A stretch of DNA of 56,571 bases from an uncultured Verrucomicrobiae bacterium. GTDB taxonomy: Bacteria > Verrucomicrobiota > Verrucomicrobiia > Limisphaerales > UBA1096. A program made the position numbers and the translations under genes. Shown here piece after piece: positions 7,501 to 14,784 of the stretch. The notes under the pieces are model-generated. The model did not search any database, was not told the DNA's origin, and saw only the letters and a program-made list of their open reading frames with translations. Each line of letters begins with the position of its first letter. Within the stretch, counting starts at the first letter, position 1. The DNA is taken from positions 1 through 56,571 of the forward strand of contig CALJHX010000039.1 of assembly GCA_937770485.1 (NCBI GenBank). The letters run 5' to 3'.

Positions 7501-9926
7501 AACTGGTTGTAGCGTGGCAGGCGAACCTTCCACGAGTTGCGCCCGGCGTTGCGGCGGAAAAAGCTACCATTCCAGCGGGCGTACACATCGCGCACCTCGC
7601 CGTTGTAAACAAGAACTCCGTGAACGGTGTCGTTCCATGGGCCGCGAGGCTTGATGTTCTTGGCTGGTCGGTAGCCGCTGCGCGGGTTGGCCGCGGCGTT
7701 CTTGGAAAGTTGGCTGATGCCTTTTCTTGAAACCATTAGTTCGAAATATTTTCTGGTGTCGGTGAACTTGGGCATCACGAAATAGGCGTGCCAGGAGTAC
7801 GGATCACTCTTGCGCGGGGAGATTTGTTCCTGTCCGTTGCCGAGATCCGCCAAGATTCGGTAGCGGACCAGCGTCCGGTCCGGTTTCTTGGGCAGCTTGT
7901 ATGTCCACAGTCCACCCACCAGTTTCATGTCGCGCTTGGCCAGGGTCTCCCCCTCCTTTTCTAGATTGTCATAAAAGTACTCGAGCGTTACGTCGGCGAG
8001 TGTGTCGTTGGTCGAGAGCCTGGCTTCGATGGTTGCCGTGTCCAGTTTGCCGATCAGGGTGTTTCCCTTGCTGTTGACTGCGCGGATGGAGGTAACAATG
8101 GGAGCCGGCATGGAACGCTCACGAGCAACGTGGTTCGGCCGACCGGGCGTAGCGTTTTTTTTGATTGGCGAGGTGACCCAGTTGGCAGGGTCACTGCCCG
8201 GCAGCGAAAAGCTGACTCGCTCCAGTGACATGCCCCGATATTGGTAGGTCAAGGGGTCAATGCCAGTCCACTTAAGCCCCGCGCCGATCGAGTCCGCACC
8301 AATGGGCCAGGGAAACAGCGCCGAGTAACGCACACTGTCCTCGGTGTTGCCGCCGTCATTCTCCACGCTAACCTGTTCGCCGTTGTTGCTGAGCAGGCCC
8401 TCGTATGGCCCCAGCACGGTTACGCTTCCCAGTCGGTATTCCTTGATGGAGGCTAGGCGCTTGGGGTCTTTTGCCACTACCAGATAAGCGCCGCTTTCGA
8501 CTTTAGTGCCCGCCGGGAAGGCATATTCGATACCGCCACTGATCCGCCAGTTGTCCAGCGTCACCGGTTCGCGGCTGAAATTGTGCAACTCAATGAACTC
8601 GTGCACATCCTCTGATATGTTGAGCACCGGCCTGCCGCGTGGGTCAAACTCCGGCTCCTCGATGGGATGATACATGATTTCGGAGATGATGATTCGCGGC
8701 GGCGGCGGTGCATTGGCGTCCATGTGATAAAACCAGCCAAGGGGCACGAAAGGTTTTTTGAAAGGGTTTGTGCCGATGATATAGGCCAGTGGATCCCACG
8801 AGATTTTCACCTCCTCGCCCGGGGCTTGGCCAAGCGCAAACTGATAGTTGCTGTTACTGATCTTCGTCACGCTTTTCGCCGGCTTGCCGTTGACCAGCAG
8901 GTCGGTGGCGTCTACCCCGCTGACAGGTACGCTGAACTCGACCTCGACCGTGTCGAGCGATTTCACCGTCAACCCGGCCGGCGGGTTGGCCCGCCTCACG
9001 TGCGGCGGGTTGTCGTCGGCGTACGTGTACGCCCAGCGATTCCCGTTGGCGGTTTCCCTGAAGGTGTTGGGGGTCTGCGCCTGGTCGGTGATGCCGTGCC
9101 CCTTGGCCCACGAGAGGCTCACCTTGCCGTGGGGCAGGTCGCCGAGTTGAAACACCCACGTCCGGCCGCTGCCCTCCACCGAGCGAGCCGGCGTGCCGTT
9201 GGCCAACAGGTCGGCGGCATCAACGCCTTTCACCGGTTCGGAGAACGTGACGCTGACTTGGCCAAGGCTCGAGGCCAGGCCACTTGGTGGATCGACCGTC
9301 TTCACTTTTGGGGGGATACTCTCGACCGACACCGCCGTGAGGCGCGCGTCGAACAGGGCATCTGGGCTTGTGCGTCGTTGGTTGAGCACAATCACCGCGA
9401 TCGTGTTCTCTCCATCGGTGAGAATGTCTCCAAAATTTTTCAGCGCGTAGCTGCGGAAACTCAGCGGCTCCGTCGCCGCCTTGGAAGCGGCCGTGTTGTA
9501 CTTCGGCTTGTCAGTCTCGACATTGTGGCGCGCCACCTCCGTCCCGTTGATGTAGGCGACAAAGCCGTCGTCCACCTTGGCGCGCAGCGTCATCGAGGTG
9601 ATCGCGTCCCTTTCCTGGCAGATGAACTTGCGCCGGAGGAAAAACGAGTTGTATCGGCTCTTCATGTCCTCCAGTTCGGTGCCGCCGTTGACATTCTCGC
9701 CGTAGAATACCGGGGTCGGTGCGGTTTCCCACTTTGAGTCGTCATGATCCGCATTAGCCCAGGCCCAGTAGTCCGGGCGGGAAGGGGTTTTCTTGCCACG
9801 CCACAGTTTCCAGTCCGCTCCGTAGTCGAAGAACGTCACTGCTTGGCCAAGCGGGGCGGCAGCCAGTAGGGCCAACGCCAGGGAAGGGCCAATTGAGCGG
9901 CGGCAGATGGTGGGCAGATCGGTCAT
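4566..9926 (-). CDS. Giant exported CotH-kinase / lamin-tail-domain protein
   Basis: This encodes 1786 residues. Domains by residue: signal peptide ~1-29 (ALALLAAAPLGQA); a jelly-roll-like region ~35-200 (VDDGFVAYINGTEVARHN); two Ig-like SwmA-type repeats ~205-390 (VSVTFSEPVKGVD, VEVEFSVPVSGVD); lamin-tail domain 1 ~412-530 (IIISEIMYHP, EFIELHNFS); CotH region ~725-1010 with RWNGSFFRRN and LPWDFDND; fibronectin-like and second jelly-roll segments ~1100-1350; lamin-tail domains 2 and 3 from ~1375 and ~1523 (GIILNELMAANRG, LVINEWMARPE); and a calcium-binding thrombospondin-3-like stretch near 1655 (DSDEDGLPNFWE, DKDNDSHTNLEEF). CotH proteins can phosphorylate proteins; lamin-tail domains bind surfaces or polymers. 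It is probably a surface or secreted protein. Two small genes follow closely on the same strand. Confidence 0.9.
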   Translation of the reverse strand: MTDLPTICRRSIGPSLALALLAAAPLGQAVTFFDYGADWKLWRGKKTPSRPDYWAWANADHDDSKWETAPTPVFYGENVNGGTELEDMKSRYNSFFLRRKFICQERDAITSMTLRAKVDDGFVAYINGTEVARHNVETDKPKYNTAASKAATEPLSFRSYALKNFGDILTDGENTIAVIVLNQRRTSPDALFDARLTAVSVESIPPKVKTVDPPSGLASSLGQVSVTFSEPVKGVDAADLLANGTPARSVEGSGRTWVFQLGDLPHGKVSLSWAKGHGITDQAQTPNTFRETANGNRWAYTYADDNPPHVRRANPPAGLTVKSLDTVEVEFSVPVSGVDATDLLVNGKPAKSVTKISNSNYQFALGQAPGEEVKISWDPLAYIIGTNPFKKPFVPLGWFYHMDANAPPPPRIIISEIMYHPIEEPEFDPRGRPVLNISEDVHEFIELHNFSREPVTLDNWRISGGIEYAFPAGTKVESGAYLVVAKDPKRLASIKEYRLGSVTVLGPYEGLLSNNGEQVSVENDGGNTEDSVRYSALFPWPIGADSIGAGLKWTGIDPLTYQYRGMSLERVSFSLPGSDPANWVTSPIKKNATPGRPNHVARERSMPAPIVTSIRAVNSKGNTLIGKLDTATIEARLSTNDTLADVTLEYFYDNLEKEGETLAKRDMKLVGGLWTYKLPKKPDRTLVRYRILADLGNGQEQISPRKSDPYSWHAYFVMPKFTDTRKYFELMVSRKGISQLSKNAAANPRSGYRPAKNIKPRGPWNDTVHGVLVYNGEVRDVYARWNGSFFRRNAGRNSWKVRLPRYNQFNGQSDLLFTDKDNVTVAGHMLYRELGLPTSHTEWVDVAINKRKMRRLLIEDHNDLMLEKYHEDQARRNPGTELEPNGHIFKSSGILQNLGPYGRGDGGKLGTNDGWTGLQRYEWIYSSKNQDWKGHTELKEMIDGLAKNRSNRTRLKQWFEANWDIESLMSYIAVRNWMGTWDDTVHNFYFWRRADGRWALLPWDFDNDMRSDYISRSIFIGEAGNPNTSHGTHPIKDAFFKAFRTEYKEHLYYLNNTLLTPESLGRMGLTGYTSFASGRQSNVNKQCGKVEIPSQPSAQKLTGGSSVYSPATMLVSAFESIDGNTTHASTLWEIRTADGSFTYPVFKAETTDNLTKMPVPFDRLEFGRSYYWRATYIDSEGRKSLPNLEAGFRYGGHASSENLISLEDTEWKYNEDGKNLGTTWRKAEYDDSAWPSGKSYIGRATTRQKYKMATTLKMGANTFYFRKVFDFDLPTEGGELQISYLIDDGAVFYLNGKQIHRANMKERGSIRYTTRALSSVGDAELSGQIILPGKSLKQGKNILAVEVHQYSTNDRDLAFGLSLLATVESLPDGIILNELMAANRGSVTHANTNPDWIELHNPTNRDIDLAGAGLGDGVAKEPTFFFPANTILPAKGHLVVWCDDQKESPGMHTGFALDADGQNIALWWPGDEGLKIQDAIGFGPQADDYSIGREPDGVGPWTLTTPTPGLANVESDTGNLASLVINEWMARPESGDDWLELFNKSSLPILLRGLKLSDDSTQPDKTVMPPLTTIGPKGFLRLTADNSPADGPTHLGFRLSGTGEEIVLTDTTDKVIDSVLFGEQIRGISKGRYPDGASTIAFFPNSATPGQANLILGDSDEDGLPNFWENRYGLNPNDAGDATLDKDNDSHTNLEEFLAGTRPNDTDSILSLGLRMNEDSLTAVFEAQTGRTYVLWSTADVAGGEWIKVQEFLPQDSNRTIIHDLPVEHLPLPNGYYRLTIPATND

Positions 9927-10066
9927 GTGCGGTGGAAAGTACCCGGTTCACCGCGATTTTCAATGCCTCAAATGTGAGCCTGTAAATGAAATATATATAT
10001 AATAAATATATTTTTTAAAAAATTTAAGGGCAGATTACGTTTGCTTTCATCAATGCAACGGTTGGC
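9927..10066. other. AT-rich divergent intergenic region
   Basis: This short gap separates the minus-strand CotH gene from a plus-strand membrane gene. Positions about 9989-10026 consist almost entirely of A and T (ATATATATATAATAAATATA then a T run and an A run), unlike the surrounding GC-rich DNA. It presumably holds promoters for one or both genes, but I cannot place a convincing -35/-10 pair. Confidence 0.5.
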
Positions 10067-10533
10067 TTGGTTTTGGGTGTCATCATGTTGGGGGTGGTTA
10101 CTTTCATGTTGGGTCATTTCTTTCCTGCTATATGGTTTTTTGCCAAGTTCCTGACGATTCTCCTGTTTATCCTCCTGGCCATTGTGGTTCCCATTCAGGC
10201 GGCAAGCCTGAAACTGGCGCTACATGGCTTTTTCGGGAGGATGTGCCGTTCAAGGCTTCCTATATTCTCATGTCAATTATTCTATTTGTTTACGTCGTGA
10301 TCATGATGGTGGCTTTCATGATGAGGTTTGATCCCACCACTGCCTATATCGGGCAGTTTTTTGTTGGCTCGTTTTTGTTGGGGCGCTTCATTGAAATAAA
10401 TGAGGAATCGATCGGCATCATGAAAGGCTCGTTGGTTTTGCTGCTGACGACGGCCATCACTTACGGTATTTGGTTTTTGGGAGGTAGAACGATCATGGGG
10501 ATGCTCGGATTGCGAATGGCGCGCGGTTTTTAA
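10067..10533 (+). pseudogene. Small multi-pass membrane protein gene, frameshifted
   Basis: The frame beginning near TTG 10067 reads VLGVIMLGVVTFMLGHFF through PIQAASLKLALHGFF, then loses its hydrophobic character. A second frame resumes REDVPFKASYILMSIILF and runs to the TAA at 10531-10533. The switch point is a run of five T (10229-10233), and one extra T would join the frames. The joined product would be about 156 residues with four or five membrane helices and a conserved-looking GRFIEINEESIG loop. No ATG is evident; the frame is open upstream to 10028, so TTG 10067 or an ATT at 10034 are candidate starts. The family is not recognised. Confidence 0.55.
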
Positions 10534-10558
10534 AATCCACTCTTGGTTACAATCGCGC

Positions 10559-10587
10559 TTGACACTGTTGGGCTCAGTGGACAGCAT
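10559..10587 (+). promoter_or_regulatory. Candidate sigma70-type promoter for fdxA
   Basis: A perfect TTGACA (10559-10564) is followed after 17 bases by CAGCAT (10582-10587), a weak -10 match. It sits 38 bases upstream of the fdxA ATG at 10626. The -35 box is convincing and the -10 box is not, so this is a moderate call. Confidence 0.4.
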
Positions 10588-10625
10588 TTGGGAGTTCGCA
10601 GTTTTAAGATTAAACAAATAGAATC

Positions 10626-10925
10626 ATGGCATTCATTGTAACAGGAGCTTGCGTGGATTGTGTGTACACGAGTTGTGTGGATGTGTGCCCGGTGGAGGCA
10701 TTCCACGAGGCGCCGGATCGGTTGTTGATCAATCCCGACACCTGCATCGACTGTGATGCGTGTGTACCGGAATGCCCGGTGGAGGCCATTTATCCCGAGG
10801 ACAATGTGCCGGACGACCAGCAGGAGTGGATCGATCTAAACAAGGATGCCGAGAATCATCCCACACTTGCAGCTTCCAAGGATCCCTTAAAGGGTCCGAA
10901 GTGCGGCAACCCTAACGCTGCCTGA
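10626..10925 (+). CDS. fdxA: 7Fe ferredoxin ([3Fe-4S][4Fe-4S])
   Basis: This encodes 99 residues. Cysteines C9, C12, C17 and C21-P form the first cluster region, and C40-x2-C43-x2-C46-x3-C50-P the second, the spacing of the FdxA-type seven-iron ferredoxins (YTSCVDVCP and CIDCDACVPECP are characteristic). By homology, C9, C17 and C50 would hold the 3Fe cluster and C21, C40, C43 and C46 the 4Fe cluster, with C12 spare. The C-terminal ~45 residues are the usual acidic extension. It is a cytoplasmic low-potential electron carrier. It has its own candidate promoter and converges on the sialidase-like gene, with 27 bases between the stops. Confidence 0.95.
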   Translation: MAFIVTGACVDCVYTSCVDVCPVEAFHEAPDRLLINPDTCIDCDACVPECPVEAIYPEDNVPDDQQEWIDLNKDAENHPTLAASKDPLKGPKCGNPNAA

Positions 10926-10952
10926 CCCCCCAACGGTAACCAGAAACGCCGG

Positions 10953-12149
10953 TCAATCGGTCTTGAACTGACCCGGTTGCAGGATGCCGTGGCGTATCCG
11001 ACCTCCACGCGGACCAACACAGGTGTACGTGATGTGCACCGTGCCATCCGCCGACTGGATGACCGAGGGGTAGCCGAAGGAGGTGGCCCCGTCGCTTTGC
11101 GGCTCGAGCCGCTGCTTCAGCGGCCAGGTTTTGCCCTCATCCCCGGATAAGGCGACGGTCAAATTGTCGCGTGACTTGGTCGAGTCGTTGTACACGATCA
11201 GCCAACGTCCGTCGCGCAGTACGATCACCTCGAGGCTTGAGCCGGGGTTGGGGATGTCGGTGTCCCTCGCCGCGCTCCATGTCTCGCCATTGTCGAGGGA
11301 GAGGCTGGCCATCACCCGGAAAGGTGGGGGACCTGAGTCGCGGCAAAAGGCAATGATCGTCCCGTCGCGCCGCTTGGCCAAGCTGGGCTGTATGGGGCCA
11401 AGGCCGATGATCGGTTGGCTGGCGCGCCACGAGTCGCCGTCGTCATCGGAGATTGCCACGAGCGAGGCGTTGAATCCATCCGAGTAAAGCGGGAGCAGTA
11501 TCCGCCCGCCGGGCAGCGTCAGCGGGTGGGTGCGGGGCATCCAGCCGGTCTGCCGCTTAAATGGGTCGTTGGCCGCCTTCAGTAGCAAGGCTTCGTAAGG
11601 CTGGGCGTACTCGGCCCACATTGCTGTGTTCAGTTTCAGCTCGTCGAAGCGCTGCTTCATCACCTTTGCAAACACCGGCCCCGGCTTGAGTTGAACGATA
11701 CCCTGCCACGACCACTTGGGCGCACCCGCGCCTTGGTAATCTTCTGCGCGCCTGAATTTCAGCAGGCCGCATTCCCAGCGATGCGCCAGCACCGAGATCC
11801 AAAACAATCGCAGCCGTCCCTTTGGGTCGATGTACAGAATAGGGTTGCAGTCGGGGAAGCCGGGCGTGTCGGCCATCTCGAAAACTGGTCCCCAGCGCTT
11901 GGCCCCTTTTTTCAATCGGGCTCCCTGCACAAGCACGTCGTCGGCCGAGCGCTCGCCGGAGCCGTGAAACCAGCAGGCCAGCAGGTCGCCGTTGGGGCAC
12001 TGCACGATGCTGCTGGAGTGGGTGTGTTTTTTGCCGGGTGGGAAAATGTCGGTGGCGGAGAACAGGGGCGCGGCCTTGGCGAAGGGCAGAGTACACCACG
12101 AAAACAGCCCAAGCAGAGCGAATTTAAAAACGGACTTGGAGATAATCAT
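10953..12149 (-). CDS. Secreted sialidase-like (BNR/Asp-box beta-propeller) protein
   Basis: This encodes 398 residues with an N-terminal signal peptide (residues 1-26, ending FAKA). The mature part is a six-bladed-propeller-type sequence with Asp-box motifs SDDDGDSW, SLDNGETW and SGDEGKTW, and the early segment SSIVQCPNGDLLACWFHG typical of exo-sialidase-like proteins in PVC bacteria. True sialidases need an Arg triad and Tyr/Glu. Candidate arginines occur but cannot be aligned by eye, so hydrolysis of sialic acid is not proven; other glycan substrates are possible. It probably acts in the periplasm or outside the cell. A pseudopilin remnant lies 10 bases upstream on the same strand. Confidence 0.85.
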   Translation of the reverse strand: MIISKSVFKFALLGLFSWCTLPFAKAAPLFSATDIFPPGKKHTHSSSIVQCPNGDLLACWFHGSGERSADDVLVQGARLKKGAKRWGPVFEMADTPGFPDCNPILYIDPKGRLRLFWISVLAHRWECGLLKFRRAEDYQGAGAPKWSWQGIVQLKPGPVFAKVMKQRFDELKLNTAMWAEYAQPYEALLLKAANDPFKRQTGWMPRTHPLTLPGGRILLPLYSDGFNASLVAISDDDGDSWRASQPIIGLGPIQPSLAKRRDGTIIAFCRDSGPPPFRVMASLSLDNGETWSAARDTDIPNPGSSLEVIVLRDGRWLIVYNDSTKSRDNLTVALSGDEGKTWPLKQRLEPQSDGATSFGYPSVIQSADGTVHITYTCVGPRGGRIRHGILQPGQFKTD

Positions 12150-12159
12150 TTTTGCTGGT

Positions 12160-12591
12160 TCAGGGGATGAGGGTAGGTTGGTTGGTCAGGTGGCGCTGGA
12201 TGCGGCGTAGACCGGGGATGTCTTTGTCGCGGGGTTTGACGCGCAGGAAGGGGTGGGGGGATTGCCAGCCCCAACGCTCAGCATGGCCGTCGGCGAAACT
12301 CATGACAGCTCCGTTGTGATACTCGCCGTAAGGCTGGCGATCCGGCTCCGGCGGCAGCCAGCCGTGGCGATTGGCTGTACCGTCGCCCCACTTGATTTCC
12401 GAGTAGTAGCGCAGGCCAATATTACCGTCGTTTATGCTGAATGCGACCTCGTCCATGAACACGACCGAGCCCGAGGGGCCGGGATTGCGGATAGCGGAGA
12501 ATTTCTGGCCTCTCTTACCCATCATTGTCAATGGTGAAGCAGGTGCGCGTCCGGGGATAATCACGTGCCAATTAAACCACCTTGCCTCCGG
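12160..12591 (-). pseudogene. C-terminal remnant of an H-X9-DG type pseudopilin
   Basis: The open frame contains HNGAVMSFADGHAE, the conserved C-terminal motif of the prepilin-like proteins abundant in Verrucomicrobia and Planctomycetes (here with 8 rather than 9 residues between H and DG). It also has VVFMDEVAFSINDG, which resembles the region before that motif. The N-terminal methylation motif and helix are missing. The frame is closed by a TAA at 12592-12594 only a few codons before the sequence PEARWFNWHVIIPGR, and only a GTG at 12564 could serve as a start. I therefore read it as the 3' end of a deleted or broken gene. Confidence 0.6.
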
Positions 12592-12929
12592 TTAATCCAT
12601 CAAGTTCCATCCAAATGATGTCAGCCTTTGCGGCTCCTCCCTGGCAACCGGGGGGCTGACTCCGGAGTCAGAAAAACCATACCCCCCCTTGGCTTTCCAA
12701 TCTTTTACTTTAACCTGTCATTCAGCAAAATCTGGCGTTTATGAACCGATAAAGGAGCTTAAAAAAGCGATCGCTAGGCTCTTTTCTGGTCTGTGAAAAC
12801 TGCGCTTGCCAAGCGATTCCTTCACATGAAATATCGGTTCAGAAAACCGTAATTTCATTATTAATAATTGTAATTGCCAAGTCACTGGAATGATGGTAGC
12901 TTACTGGAAAGCAGTAACTATTTATAGAA
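12592..12929. other. Intergenic region upstream of the PspA/vWA module
   Basis: This gap of about 340 bases holds no convincing gene. It contains a 16-bp perfect palindrome (12656-12671), a C-run near 12683-12689, a GCGATCGC octamer near 12767, and an AT-rich stretch before the first gene of the module. A candidate promoter, TTGCCA (12874-12879) then 17 bases then TAGCTT (12897-12902), would leave a leader of about 20 nt. No Shine-Dalgarno sequence is visible before ATG 12930. Confidence 0.5.
12656..12671. promoter_or_regulatory. 16-bp perfect palindrome, possible operator
   Basis: CTGACTCCGGAGTCAG is self-complementary over its full length. It lies about 260 bases upstream of the first gene of the PspA/vWA module and downstream of nothing that needs a terminator in plus orientation. 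No T-run follows it, which argues against a terminator. A dimeric repressor or activator site is plausible but unproven. Confidence 0.4.
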
Positions 12930-14765
12930 ATGAAAGCATACAGATCAATCGTAGTGGGGTTGGCACTTGGCATGGCAGTGGCCGCCGCCACGGGGCAGAC
13001 CAAGTTGTTTTCCGAGTTGGTTGGGCCGGTTCCGGTCGGCTCGGTGAAGGCTGGTGGAGCATTGCAAGTGCCGTACATTATCTGGGGCGGTGACATGGCG
13101 ACGTTCTATGCCAACGGCGGTCTTAAGACCAAGCCGGGCACCCTTTTCCACGAACAAGGGTTGAATCTGAACCTGACGCCTGGTGACGACTTCATCCAGC
13201 AGGTGCGTGATTACCGCACCGGCAAATCACCGTTCTTGCGCGGGACCTTCCGAATGATGGGGCAGGCGTCCGAGGTGATCGGTTCTGACCCTCGCACCAA
13301 GGGCGTGGTGATCCTGCAGATGACATGGTCGGCCGGTGATCACATGGTCGCCCGCGAAGGGATCAAGAGGGTGACCGAGTTGAAGGGCAAGACGGTGGCG
13401 GTGCAGCAGGGTGGCCCGCACATCGGCATGCTCGATGACGTGCTCAAGACGGCCCAGCTGGGTTGGGATGACATTGAGGTGAAATTTTTCGATGCACTCA
13501 CCGGTCCGGATTCGCCGCCGCAGGCGTTCAGGGATGACCCGAGCATCTCCGCCTGCTTTGCGGTGACGCCGGACATGTTTGGCCTTTGCTCGGACTTGAA
13601 CAGCGTGGGCACCGGTGCGGAGGGGACAGTGAAGGGCGCGCATGTGCTGGTGTCGACGGCGGAGTTGTCGCGCTCGATCGCAGATGTGTACGTTTGCCGA
13701 AAGGATTTTTACGATGCCAACCGCCCGCTCGTTAGGAAGTTCGTTGCGGGCTACCTGAAGGCGTCGGAAGAGTTGGTTGACAAGCGCGCGGCACACGATG
13801 CCGGCAACAGGGATCAAAACTACATCAACTTACTCAACCAAACGGTGCAGATTTATACCGAGGCTGTTCTCCCGAACGCCGACGAGGCACATGGCCTGCT
13901 GCTGGACTGCACGTTTGCTGGCTACCCGGGTAATGTGAGCTTCTTCGAGAAGGAGGGTAATCTTCACGGCTTCGAGGCGTTCCAGAAATCTTCACTTGAG
14001 TTGGCCACTGGCCGTGGGTATGCGAAACAAAAGATGGGGCTGCTTCCCTCCGGTTTGGCTTATAAAAATGATGATTTTCTCAAATATTTAAGAAAAACAG
14101 AAGCAGTTCAGGGCGAGCGGTTCCGCGCCGAGGCGGTGCTGTCGGAGATCGAGGAGCTCAGCTCTGGCGGGTTGCTAGACGACCGGACCATTTTGTCGTT
14201 CACCATCAATTTTAAAGCCAACCAGACGGAGTTCAGCGCGGTGCAGTACGCGGCCGAGTTCACCCGGGTGATCGAGATGGCGGACAAGTTCGGCAACGCC
14301 GTGGTCGCTATCCGTGGCCATGCGGATCCAACGAAGACACTCATCGACCTGATCAAGGCCGGCAATGCCAAGGGGACGCTGAAGCGCAGCGGCACTCGCG
14401 GAAATTACCGCTACGCTCTCAACGGTCAGGCGCTTGACCTAAACAATACCAGCCGGTTGGTGGATGCTATTGGGGCTGGTGATTTCGACGGGGTGGAGGA
14501 TTACAATCCACGCCGAACGATGCAGGCTGCGCTCAATCTCTCACGAAAGCGGGCTGAGTCGGTTAAGCAATCTGTCGTGGAATATGCCAAGGGCAGGGGA
14601 ATTGGGATCGACATGTCGCAAATTCAGCCCCAGGGCGTCGGGATCGCCGAGCCGTTCATCGCCAAGCCAAGCTCCGTGGCTGAGGCGGGGCAGAACATGC
14701 GGGTGGAGTTTCGGCTGATCCGCGTCTCGGCCGAGGTGACACAGGAATCTGACTTCGATTTTTGA
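12930..14765 (+). CDS. Secreted substrate-binding protein fused to an OmpA-type peptidoglycan-binding domain
   Basis: This encodes 611 residues. A signal peptide (residues 1-22, ending ATG) is followed by an NMT1/TauA-like periplasmic binding domain (about 35-380; GKTVAVQQGGPHIGMLDD and YLKASEELVDKRAAHD are typical of ABC substrate-binding proteins). The C-terminal part (about 425-600) is OmpA-like: the FSAVQYAAEF helix, IRGHADP, then NLSRKRAESVKQSVVEY and MRVEFRL. About 70 residues sit between GHADP and the NLS-RAESV helix, longer than usual. OmpA domains bind peptidoglycan, so this would be a ligand-sensing protein held on the cell wall. It is first in a nine-gene same-strand module that also encodes a complete ABC transporter. 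Confidence 0.88.
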   Translation: MKAYRSIVVGLALGMAVAAATGQTKLFSELVGPVPVGSVKAGGALQVPYIIWGGDMATFYANGGLKTKPGTLFHEQGLNLNLTPGDDFIQQVRDYRTGKSPFLRGTFRMMGQASEVIGSDPRTKGVVILQMTWSAGDHMVAREGIKRVTELKGKTVAVQQGGPHIGMLDDVLKTAQLGWDDIEVKFFDALTGPDSPPQAFRDDPSISACFAVTPDMFGLCSDLNSVGTGAEGTVKGAHVLVSTAELSRSIADVYVCRKDFYDANRPLVRKFVAGYLKASEELVDKRAAHDAGNRDQNYINLLNQTVQIYTEAVLPNADEAHGLLLDCTFAGYPGNVSFFEKEGNLHGFEAFQKSSLELATGRGYAKQKMGLLPSGLAYKNDDFLKYLRKTEAVQGERFRAEAVLSEIEELSSGGLLDDRTILSFTINFKANQTEFSAVQYAAEFTRVIEMADKFGNAVVAIRGHADPTKTLIDLIKAGNAKGTLKRSGTRGNYRYALNGQALDLNNTSRLVDAIGAGDFDGVEDYNPRRTMQAALNLSRKRAESVKQSVVEYAKGRGIGIDMSQIQPQGVGIAEPFIAKPSSVAEAGQNMRVEFRLIRVSAEVTQESDFDF

Positions 14766-14784
14766 CATTATTGAAGACCATTCG

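Noticed and set aside
8667..9737. 356-residue plus-strand frame
   Set aside because: It is antisense to the CotH gene and has shadow-like composition (runs of Arg, Val, Gly, His) without any domain pattern.
12756..12776. GCGATCGC octamer as a HIP1 element
   Set aside because: It is a single copy here and so does not indicate the cyanobacterial repeat; the iterated motif of this window is CTTGGCCAAG.
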